From assembly GCA_945861885.1 (NCBI GenBank), contig CAMAVR010000034.1, positions 1 to 37,893 of the forward strand: a stretch of 37,893 bases of DNA. The letters are read 5' to 3'. The DNA comes from Nannocystis exedens (lineage in GTDB: Bacteria > Myxococcota_A > Polyangia > Polyangiales > Polyangiaceae). The first letter of the stretch is position 1, and each line of letters opens with the position of its first letter. This document shows, one piece after another, positions 31,729 through 37,893 of the stretch. The translations under genes and the position numbers were made by a program. Below the pieces are notes generated by a model, which had not been told where the DNA came from, did no database searches, and was given only the letters and a program-made list of their open reading frames with translations.

Positions 31729-31746
31729 TTGGGGATTTAGCCCCAA
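31729..31746 (+). promoter_or_regulatory. Leader hairpin before the secreted helical protein
   Basis: TTGGGG-ATTTAG-CCCCAA forms a 6-bp stem that ends 5 bp before the GGGGGAAT ribosome binding site of the gene at 31758. It may be a leader structure; there is no U-tract. Confidence 0.3.
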
Positions 31747-31757
31747 ACAGGGGGAAT

Positions 31758-32648
31758 ATGACGCACTTATCTCATCTCGGCAGACGCAAGACATGGGCAT
31801 TTGGGCTCGCGGGCGTGTTCGGATTCTTGGCGCTCTCATCCTTTGAAACACGCGCGCATGCCGACCCTATCGTGCTTTCGCCGACGCCGCGATGCGTTCA
31901 ATTTTCTGCTGTATGCGTCGCGGTAAATAAGCAAAAAGCTGAGCTTCAAGCGGTGGCCGGCACACTCGACCGTCGGCTCGCCACGAAACGGATAAGTAAA
32001 GAAGACGCGGACGACCTCGCGACGCAAATTCGCGCGGCCGCCGCCACTCTTGATAACGAGGTCGACGCACTCAACCAGCACAAGATTGCCTTGGGTGATG
32101 TGCTCGCATCGCTGAGACAATCGGATGAAAATCGCCAGTTCATCCAAGATGAGCTCCGCGCGATGTCGTCGCCAAAGGCAGTTCGTTTTGCCAGCGTTGA
32201 GAAGAGTTCCTCCAGCACGGTGCGTTCGGCAGCCGGCGCAAGCTTGACCGAGCTCGCACGGATGGCTCGGTCGCCAAAAACGCCATTCGCAGATGCGTTG
32301 CGTGCCGCACTTCGAGGGCATGAGTATCAATGGACCGCTCGAGAGCGCGCTCAGGCAACGGCGTTCGTCAAGGGCGTCGACCGCGAGCTCCAATTGGCTG
32401 CGAAAGAGGCCGATGTGGTGCTTCAGGATGAGCGAAAAATGAGCAACGGACGAAGCGAGCGCGAGCGTCAGCAGATCGAGAGTGCCGCATCCGCGCTGCT
32501 CGCGTGGAAGGCCGATACACTTAGCGTGTTGGGAGCGTCAACGCGCGACCAACAGGCGCGAACAGCGCTAATCCGAACGATGATCGACGAGCCGGATTCA
32601 CTCAAGGCGACGCTGGCCGGATGGCGAAATGCTATCGCGAATCGTTGA
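31758..32648 (+). CDS. Secreted, mostly helical hypothetical protein
   Basis: ATG 31758, preceded by GGGGGAA, opens a signal peptide ending RAHA near residue 35. The mature 260 residues are rich in Ala, Gln, Glu, Lys and Arg with heptad-like runs (for example QKAELQAVAGTLDRRLATK and ATLDNEVDALNQHKIALG), suggesting coiled coil. Two cysteines close to the new N-terminus (PRCVQFSAVC) could form a disulfide. I recognise no domain. It is convergent with miaB. Confidence 0.65.
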   Translation: MTHLSHLGRRKTWAFGLAGVFGFLALSSFETRAHADPIVLSPTPRCVQFSAVCVAVNKQKAELQAVAGTLDRRLATKRISKEDADDLATQIRAAAATLDNEVDALNQHKIALGDVLASLRQSDENRQFIQDELRAMSSPKAVRFASVEKSSSSTVRSAAGASLTELARMARSPKTPFADALRAALRGHEYQWTARERAQATAFVKGVDRELQLAAKEADVVLQDERKMSNGRSERERQQIESAASALLAWKADTLSVLGASTRDQQARTALIRTMIDEPDSLKATLAGWRNAIANR

Positions 32649-32671
32649 CAGGTGCGCGCGGAGTAGAGACG

Positions 32672-34132
32672 TCACGCCGACATAATTGGCAGCGACACGC
32701 GGCCTCGCCGCATCCATGTTGTGGGCCGATCGGCTGGTAGCCGCTCGCGCGCACTCTCAGTGAGCACCCCTTCAAGCGAGTGTTTATTCGCCTCGACGAT
32801 GTCGACATCGACGACCTCGCCTAGCGCGCCGCTCCCTTGCGGGATGCTGATGTGCACGATTTCGTTGCGCGCGGTGCGCCCTTCGAATCGCCGTGGGCCA
32901 TCGCTGTTTTCAGCCGGGCGCTCGCCTTTGCTTGAGCGCTCGACGAGCACTTGCTGACGTGTGCCGACGAGTGTTTTAAGGTGGGCCTGGCCGATCTCTT
33001 CGGCGACGGCAAAAAGGCGTGCGAGGCGCTCTCGTTTTAGCTCTTTTGGCACGTCGTCGTGGAGCCGAAGCGCGGGCGTGAGTGGGCGCGGTGAAAACGA
33101 AAAACCGTAGAGCGATGTGAAGCCGATTTCACGCACGAGCGAGAGTGTCTGCTCGAAGTCGTCGTCGGTTTCGCCTGGAAAGCCGACAATAATGTCGGTC
33201 GACAATGTCATCCCAGGCCGCGCGCTTCGAAGGCGCTCGGCTCGCGCGACGAATTCGGCTCGCGTATAGCGGCGAATCATTCGCTTAAGAATGCGGTCGC
33301 TCCCCGATTGAACCGGGAGGTGCACATGCTGCGCGAGCACATCGAGCTCACCGTGTACTGCCGCAAGCGACGCGGTTGCGTGTCGTGGGTGCGGGCTCGT
33401 GTAGCGAAGGCGCGAAAGCTTTGGGACGCTGTTTGCGATAAGGCGCAAAAGTGAAGGGAATTGGCTCTCGTCAGGGTCGTCGCTTACGGGTGGCGGGAGC
33501 GACGCATCGCGATAGCTATCAACCGTCTGCCCGAGCAGCACGATTTCGCGCGCTCCTGAATCGACGAGGCGCTCGATTTCAGCAACGATTTCAGTCGCGG
33601 GGCGGTAACGCTCTGGCCCTCGCGTGTATGGAACCACGCAGAATGAGCAGCGCTCATCGCACCCTTTCATCGTCGTGACGAATGTGCTGACCGGCACGCG
33701 CCCCGGCTCTGGATTTGCGGTCAAAAAATAAGGGGACGAAATATCAAACACGGCGCGACTTATCGCTGGCGCTCCGCCTACTTGCGCGCGAACAAGCGCG
33801 GGCAGCTCGGCAATGTTGTCGGGGCCGATGACGATGTCGAGATGGGTGATTCGCTTGAGGAGCGCATCGCCTTCTTGCTGAGCGACGCAGCCGGCGACGG
33901 CGATGATGATGTCGGGCCGACTTCTCTTGAGTGGCGCTAGTTTACCGACTTCGCTCCGGAGTTTTTGTTCGGCTTTTTCGCGCACACTGCAGGTATTGAA
34001 GACGATTAAATCGGCGCCCGACGCGTTCTCTACGGCGTTCCACCCTTGGCTGCGCAATACTTCGTCCATACGCTCCGAATCGTGCGCGTTCATTTGGCAG
34101 CCGAAAGTTTGAATAAAATAGCGTAAATCCAC
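32672..34132 (-). CDS. miaB: tRNA-2-methylthio-N6-dimethylallyladenosine synthase
   Basis: A radical-SAM methylthiotransferase acting on i6A37 of tRNAs reading UNN codons. The N-terminal MTTase domain supplies three cluster cysteines in FGCQMN, NTCSVREKAE and AGCVAQQEG. The radical-SAM motif CDERCSFC is near residue 155, and HVHLPVQSGSDRILKRM and IVGFPGETDDDFE are family blocks. A C-terminal TRAM-like region follows. The start is taken as GTG 34132 (MDLRYFIQTFGCQMN); an upstream GTG at 34162 would add ten unusual residues. Usual length is about 440-475; the extra tail is about 30 residues. Divergent from fadD. Confidence 0.94.
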   Translation of the reverse strand: MDLRYFIQTFGCQMNAHDSERMDEVLRSQGWNAVENASGADLIVFNTCSVREKAEQKLRSEVGKLAPLKRSRPDIIIAVAGCVAQQEGDALLKRITHLDIVIGPDNIAELPALVRAQVGGAPAISRAVFDISSPYFLTANPEPGRVPVSTFVTTMKGCDERCSFCVVPYTRGPERYRPATEIVAEIERLVDSGAREIVLLGQTVDSYRDASLPPPVSDDPDESQFPSLLRLIANSVPKLSRLRYTSPHPRHATASLAAVHGELDVLAQHVHLPVQSGSDRILKRMIRRYTRAEFVARAERLRSARPGMTLSTDIIVGFPGETDDDFEQTLSLVREIGFTSLYGFSFSPRPLTPALRLHDDVPKELKRERLARLFAVAEEIGQAHLKTLVGTRQQVLVERSSKGERPAENSDGPRRFEGRTARNEIVHISIPQGSGALGEVVDVDIVEANKHSLEGVLTESARERLPADRPTTWMRRGRVSLPIMSA

Positions 34133-34210
34133 GGCTACGATGTAGCACGACGGGGGGGCCACTGGCTCTCTTTGTTAGCGCGGCGGCGGTCTCAACTACG
34201 GACGAGTTTT

Positions 34211-36037
34211 ATGAACCAACGGGCAACGCATTTCGAAACATTGGTCGATATTTTCACGCATTCTATCGGCAAATTTCCCGAGCGGGAGCTCTTTGGCACC
34301 AAGCTGGGGGGTGAGTGGCGTTGGGTCACTTACGAAGATTTTGGCGCGCGGGTCAAATGGGCGATTGGCGGACTGAGCTCGCTCGGCGTCGGGCCGGGTG
34401 ATGTCGTCGCGATGATCTCAAACAACCGCGTGGAGTGGGCTGTTCTCGCGTACGCGACGTTCGCGCGAGGCGCGGTGCTTGTGCCGATGTACGAAGCTCA
34501 ATCGGTGGCCGATTGGGAGTTTATTGCGCGCGATGCGCAGGCAAAAGTACTCGTAGTCGCCAACGACGCCGCACTCGAAAAAGCGCTGGTGTTTGCGCCG
34601 TCGATCCCGTCGCTCGAGCAAATTGTAGTGATCGATCGCCCGTCGTCGGGTCGGCGCGATCGGTTGTCGGGCAAGCCTATTGCTTACAGCGACCTTCTTT
34701 CGTCAGCGCCGATGGAGCCGCTGCAGCCGACCGGGAACGATCTCGCGTGCATTCTTTACACGAGTGGGACGACCGGCAATCCGAAAGGCGTTCTGCTCAC
34801 GCACAGCAATTTTGCGTCGAACGTGTCGGCGGTGCATCAAGTGTTTCCGATTGATCAGGTCGATCGGTCGCTTTCGTTTTTGCCATGGGCGCACGCGTTC
34901 GGTCAGACAACCGAGCTCCACTGCCTCTTTTCGATGGGCGCTTCGATCGCGATTGCCGAGTCGGTCGACCGTATTCTCGACAACCTAGCCGAAATTCATC
35001 CAACGCTCTTGTTTAGCGTTCCGCGCATTTTTAGCCGCATTTATACGGCAGTTCAGAAGCAGATCGCCGCAAAGCCCCGCGTGATTCAGGAGCTCGTCAC
35101 ACGCGCGATGGCGGTGGGGGCATCGATGAGAGCCGGCAAGGCGGTCGGCTTCGGCGACCGGATGATTTTGGCGATTGCCGATCGTCTTGTTTTTTCGCGC
35201 GTGCGAGCGCGTTTCGGCGGTCGGTTGAAGTACGCATTTAGCGGCGGCGCGGCGATTGCAAAAGAAGTGGCCGAGTTTATCGATACGCTCGGCATCCAAG
35301 TCTACGAGGGGTACGGGCTCACCGAGACGAGTCCGATCGCGACGGTAAACTATCCAGGGAACCGAAAAATCGGGTCGGTCGGGCTCCCGTTGCCCGAAGT
35401 GCGAATCGAAATTGTTCCGCTCGGGGCAGGCGAGGGGGTGCGCGGCGAGGGGGAGGTTGTCGTTTATGGGCCGTGCGTGATGCGCGGTTATCACAACCGG
35501 CCGGATGACAACGCAGCGGTGTTTACGCTCGACGGCGGCTTTCGCACGGGTGACATGGGGCGCCTCGATCGAGATGGGTACCTCTTTTTGACGGGGCGGA
35601 TCAAAGAGCAATACAAACTCGAAAACGGGAAGTACGTCGTTCCGACGCCGATCGAAGAGGCGCTCAAGCTATCGCTCTTCATCACAAACGCGATGGTCTA
35701 CGGCGACAATCGGCCGTTCAATATCGCGCTGATTGTGCCGAATCACGATTCGCTTCGCGCGTGGGCGCAAACGCACCGCCTCGATGCTAGCAACATCGAG
35801 CAGCTGCTTCAGCGCGACGAAGTCCGCGAGTTAATTCGCCGCGAAATAGCCGATAAAGCAGCGCAATTTAAAGGGTTTGAGGCGATTCGCGATTTCATTC
35901 TCATTGCCGACGACTTCACACTCGAGCGCGGGATGATGACGCCCAGCCTTAAGCTAAAGCGACGCAACGTACTCAGCGAGTACGGCGATCGCATCGACGG
36001 GCTCTACGCAAAACACACGACCAAGTCGTCTGGTTGA
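34211..36037 (+). CDS. fadD: Long-chain fatty acyl-CoA synthetase
   Basis: A 608-residue AMP-forming ligase activating fatty acids to acyl-CoA. The P-loop-like motif YTSGTTGNPKGV is near residue 185, YEGYGLTETSP near 370, and the adenylation hinge region DGGFRTGDMGRLDRDGYLFLTGRIKEQYKLENGKYV near 440-475. The long form (about 600 residues) with the LFSVPRIFSRIY block fits the long-chain/FAA1-like branch. ATG 34211 is preferred to an upstream TTG at 34172. It is followed by hairpins near 36072. Its distance from the steroid operon argues for general fatty-acid metabolism. Confidence 0.9.
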   Translation: MNQRATHFETLVDIFTHSIGKFPERELFGTKLGGEWRWVTYEDFGARVKWAIGGLSSLGVGPGDVVAMISNNRVEWAVLAYATFARGAVLVPMYEAQSVADWEFIARDAQAKVLVVANDAALEKALVFAPSIPSLEQIVVIDRPSSGRRDRLSGKPIAYSDLLSSAPMEPLQPTGNDLACILYTSGTTGNPKGVLLTHSNFASNVSAVHQVFPIDQVDRSLSFLPWAHAFGQTTELHCLFSMGASIAIAESVDRILDNLAEIHPTLLFSVPRIFSRIYTAVQKQIAAKPRVIQELVTRAMAVGASMRAGKAVGFGDRMILAIADRLVFSRVRARFGGRLKYAFSGGAAIAKEVAEFIDTLGIQVYEGYGLTETSPIATVNYPGNRKIGSVGLPLPEVRIEIVPLGAGEGVRGEGEVVVYGPCVMRGYHNRPDDNAAVFTLDGGFRTGDMGRLDRDGYLFLTGRIKEQYKLENGKYVVPTPIEEALKLSLFITNAMVYGDNRPFNIALIVPNHDSLRAWAQTHRLDASNIEQLLQRDEVRELIRREIADKAAQFKGFEAIRDFILIADDFTLERGMMTPSLKLKRRNVLSEYGDRIDGLYAKHTTKSSG

Positions 36038-36071
36038 CCACGCCACTTGCGGCCCCCAAGTGCAGCAATGT

Positions 36072-36092
36072 GGTCGCGCGTCCGACGCGACC
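36072..36092 (+). terminator. Hairpin after fadD
   Basis: GGTCGCG (36072-36078) pairs with CGCGACC (36086-36092), 34 bp after the fadD stop, and CACTTG/CAAGTG lies just before. It is a plausible end of transcription but has no U-tract. Confidence 0.4.
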
Positions 36093-36128
36093 CCACCAAA
36101 CGCCAACAAAGTTAAAAGTTCTTACGAG

Positions 36129-36291
36129 TTACGCGAATCAAAATTGTTGACGCGGCAAGTCCATTGAGCCGCCAAGAAAAACCGCGGAATTTTTGGGCCG
36201 CAAAGCCGCGAAGCCGCAAAGAATTTAAGGGGTGTGGGTTCGCGCTTGCCGACGGGTTCCGTCTTTCATGCGAGCAGCACCGATGTTGAGT
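36129..36291 (-). repeat. Left copy of the 163-bp GxxExxY 3' tail repeat
   Basis: This stretch is the reverse complement of 37729-37890 with scattered substitutions and one single-base gap. It contains the last 21 codons of a GxxExxY gene, its stop, and about 95 bp of non-coding sequence with three tandem octamers of the form TTYGCGGC, ending in TTACGCGAAT. Conservation continues well past the stop codon, so the non-coding tail belongs to the repeated unit. Confidence 0.88.
36225..36290 (-). pseudogene. Truncated GxxExxY gene, 3' end only
   Basis: Minus-strand codons give LNIGAARMKDGTRRQARTHTP then TAA, against NFGAARMKDGARRLVRTHTP in the intact copy at 37391-37795. Several amino acid changes show it is an older, diverged copy, not a fresh duplicate. 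Similarity ends abruptly at 36291, where the transposase region begins. Confidence 0.75.
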
Positions 36292-37390
36292 TAGGAGTGA
36301 TCCGAGTCACGCCAAGTTGCAGGATGGATCTTTTAGGTAAGTCCGGACGGCGTCTCGAAGAATCTCATGTTTGGCTTGAAACCAGCTGATGCCGCGCTTT
36401 ACACAATATCGTTCAAGGCGCAAAAACGCCCTCAAGGCAAAGCCAATGTGATTAAGCTGCGCGACGCGAAGGCGTGAGGGGCATTTCTTTATTCCGCAAA
36501 ACTGCTTTATGCCGCGATGATACTCTTCGATTCGCCACGACTTTTGCGCATATCCAATGCGTTCGAGTTCACTCATCACAATGTCGTTGGTGGCCCAAAA
36601 TGTCGCGTCTCCGTCTTTGGAAACGATTCGAAAAATTCGGGCCTGGCCGTAACCGCGCAGATGGATCGTGCGTCCGCTTTCCGGAATATCGAGGGAAGCA
36701 AGCGAGCATTGGACGTCGCGCTCCACGCTGACAATGCGATTTGATTTTAAGCGGGTGAGCCAGCGCCATCCGAGCTCGCGGATCAATTTCAAGTTCTCGA
36801 TTCCGCTGTACCACCCGTCGAAACATACAATCTCCGGCGAAACGCCACGTGCGTGGGCTTTTCGCAACATCTCTTGAAAGAGATCGTTCTTTGTAAGCTT
36901 TACGTTCGGATCGACGACTCGATAGTCACATGGAATATGGGTGTCACCATCACTCCAAAGAAGTGTGACGAGGCTAATTCCCTGGACAACTCGATGCTGG
37001 TTGCCGCACCAAAACCAACGAACAAGTTCAATCTTTTTCGAATGAGGCTTTTCAAGAGTTGAATCGTCAATAATCAGGATTCCGCGGCGACCGAGAACAT
37101 ACGAACGAGATTCCTGCCATAATTCGTCGGACGATGGTTCTTGGCGCAATAAGAGTCGGCGATAGGAATCGTGAGCTGCCGCGTCGCATTCATCGTGCCC
37201 GGAGGCAACGCGCGCGGCCTCCGTCGCCGAACACGTCAACGGACTGGCGATCAAAAACTGAATGTACTGCTCCGGTTCACACTTCGTTCGACGACTCATG
37301 GTCGCCAAGCTCTAACGGCGTTGATCGGGAATTAAAAGGCCTTTTTTCTGTTAGTACGCAACTTTTTCGCCCCACCGCCGATGTGTAGAT
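36292..37390 (-). mobile_element. Insertion sequence (IS4/IS701-like), ends approximate
   Basis: The left limit is taken where similarity between the two GxxExxY copies stops. The right limit lies somewhere between the transposase start (37299) and the intact GxxExxY gene (37391). I could not match convincing terminal inverted repeats or target duplications; only a shared AAGTTGC (36314-36320 and inverted at 37357-37363) was seen. Confidence 0.5.
36307..37299 (-). CDS. DDE transposase (IS4/IS701-like)
   Basis: A 330-residue transposase with RNase H-fold residues in order: first Asp in LIIDDSTLEKPHSKK, second Asp in IVCFDGWYSGIENLK, and Glu in SWRIEEYHRGIKQFCG, the IS4-type YREK-like block. 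The length is near that of IS701-group enzymes. The start is ATG 37299; a TTG at 37308 lies upstream. No frameshift or internal stop was seen, so it may be active. It lies between two oppositely oriented GxxExxY copies. Confidence 0.85.
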   Translation of the reverse strand: MSRRTKCEPEQYIQFLIASPLTCSATEAARVASGHDECDAAAHDSYRRLLLRQEPSSDELWQESRSYVLGRRGILIIDDSTLEKPHSKKIELVRWFWCGNQHRVVQGISLVTLLWSDGDTHIPCDYRVVDPNVKLTKNDLFQEMLRKAHARGVSPEIVCFDGWYSGIENLKLIRELGWRWLTRLKSNRIVSVERDVQCSLASLDIPESGRTIHLRGYGQARIFRIVSKDGDATFWATNDIVMSELERIGYAQKSWRIEEYHRGIKQFCGIKKCPSRLRVAQLNHIGFALRAFLRLERYCVKRGISWFQAKHEILRDAVRTYLKDPSCNLA

Positions 37391-37795
37391 ATGAACTATC
37401 AACTCGCGCCGTCCGAAAAAACTGAGGTTGTTGCCACCCAAATTGTAGACGCAGCTCTCGAGGTGCATCGGGCGTTAGGCCCCGGCTATCTCGAATCGGT
37501 TTACGAAGCCGCGTTTACTTACGAACTGACTCTGCGATCGATTTGTTTCGAACGGCAATGCGTCGTTCCCATCTTTTACAAAGAGCGTCTCGTCGGCGAA
37601 AGTCGATTGGACTTGATCGTTGGAAAGCTCGTTGTCGTCGAGTTGAAAGCGGTTCCGGCGATGCTCCCAATTCATACGGCACAGGTCCTCTCTTACCTAA
37701 AAGCCACCAGCATTGAGCTCGGTTTCATACTCAACTTCGGTGCTGCTCGCATGAAAGACGGAGCGCGTCGGCTCGTACGAACCCACACCCCTTAA
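37391..37795 (+). CDS. GxxExxY protein (PD-(D/E)XK nuclease-like)
   Basis: A 134-residue member of the GxxExxY family, found in many copies in diverse bacterial genomes and of unknown function. The naming motif is GYLESVY (Gly32, Glu35, Tyr38). The nuclease-like signature is visible as Asp74 in SRLDLIV and Glu84-x-Lys86 in VVVELKA, so catalytic residues of a PD-(D/E)XK fold are kept. Length and the ILNFG segment near the end fit the family. A nicking or mobility role is possible but unproven. The gene's 3' part and its downstream non-coding tail are repeated inverted at 36129-36291. Confidence 0.85.
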   Translation: MNYQLAPSEKTEVVATQIVDAALEVHRALGPGYLESVYEAAFTYELTLRSICFERQCVVPIFYKERLVGESRLDLIVGKLVVVELKAVPAMLPIHTAQVLSYLKATSIELGFILNFGAARMKDGARRLVRTHTP

Positions 37796-37890
37796 ATTCT
37801 TTGCGGCTTCGCGGCTTTGCGGCCCAAAAACTCTGCGGTTTTCTTAGCGGCTCAAGGGACTTGTCGCGTCAACAACTTTGATTCGCGTAA
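37729..37890 (+). repeat. Right copy of the GxxExxY 3' tail repeat
   Basis: It covers the last 21 codons of the intact GxxExxY gene, the stop at 37793-37795 and about 95 bp beyond it with TTTGCGGC-TTCGCGGC-TTTGCGGC and a terminal ATTCGCGTAA. The window ends 3 bp later, so the outer limit of the repeat is taken from the left copy. Confidence 0.88.
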
Positions 37891-37893
37891 GTC

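Noticed and set aside
34211..36037. fadD as part of the steroid regulon
   Set aside because: It is over 4 kb from ipdF, separated by three genes including the opposite-strand miaB, has a long-chain acyl-CoA synthetase architecture, and no KstR-like site was seen in the short miaB-fadD gap.
36292..37390. Terminal inverted repeats of the IS
   Set aside because: Only a 7-base AAGTTGC match was found between the two ends, too short to define the element's borders by eye.

Overview
The window looks like a chromosomal piece of a moderately GC-rich Gram-negative bacterium, most likely a myxobacterium (Myxococcota/Polyangia). Pointers are several lipobox-bearing lipoproteins, a large RCC1-repeat lipoprotein, a MerR-type DNA-binding domain fused to TPRs, a GAF-GGDEF cyclase, tryptophan-to-kynurenine genes and abundant dispersed repeats. 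This assignment comes from gene content only; no rRNA or other phylogenetic marker is present apart from miaB.

Left third (1-17800): a cut-off S23-type four-helix-bundle gene, an acyl-CoA desaturase, a decayed stretch with an RCC1 relic, a secreted FAD monooxygenase-like protein, the RCC1 lipoprotein with a frame-shifted tail, an OmpA/Pal-like lipoprotein, a nitrilase-family amidase, the MerR-TPR protein, a metallophosphoesterase, a translationally coupled kynA-kynU pair, an uncharacterised lipoprotein, a 129-bp imperfect palindrome, a RimK-like ATP-grasp ligase, a very acidic protein, the diguanylate cyclase and UDP-galactopyranose mutase. A decayed aminotransferase fragment abuts the end of glf.

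Centre (17971-29873): a sterol/steroid catabolic cluster of the actinobacterial 9,10-seco type. A leftward echA19-like hydratase faces a ten-gene rightward run: CYP125-like P450, KstD, an SRPBCC protein, KshA, HsaA, a single-chain HsaC-HsaD fusion, HsaE, HsaG, HsaF and an IpdF-like SDR. From kstD onward the order follows the reaction order: ring A/B opening, aromatic A-ring hydroxylation, meta-cleavage, C-C hydrolysis, then hydratase, aldolase and acetaldehyde dehydrogenase steps; the last gene acts on the C/D-ring remainder. The 91-bp divergent promoter holds a perfect match to the remembered KstR operator consensus and a near match to the KstR2 consensus. Redox partners (KshB, HsaB, a P450 ferredoxin) are absent here.

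Right third (29935-37893): a PafA-like alkaline phosphatase, a secreted helical protein, MiaB, a long-chain acyl-CoA synthetase, then an IS4-type transposase between a truncated and an intact GxxExxY gene. Each GxxExxY copy carries the same conserved 3' tail, so the two tails form a ~163-bp inverted repeat. The window is thus bracketed by two small families known as dispersed, intervening-sequence-like elements.
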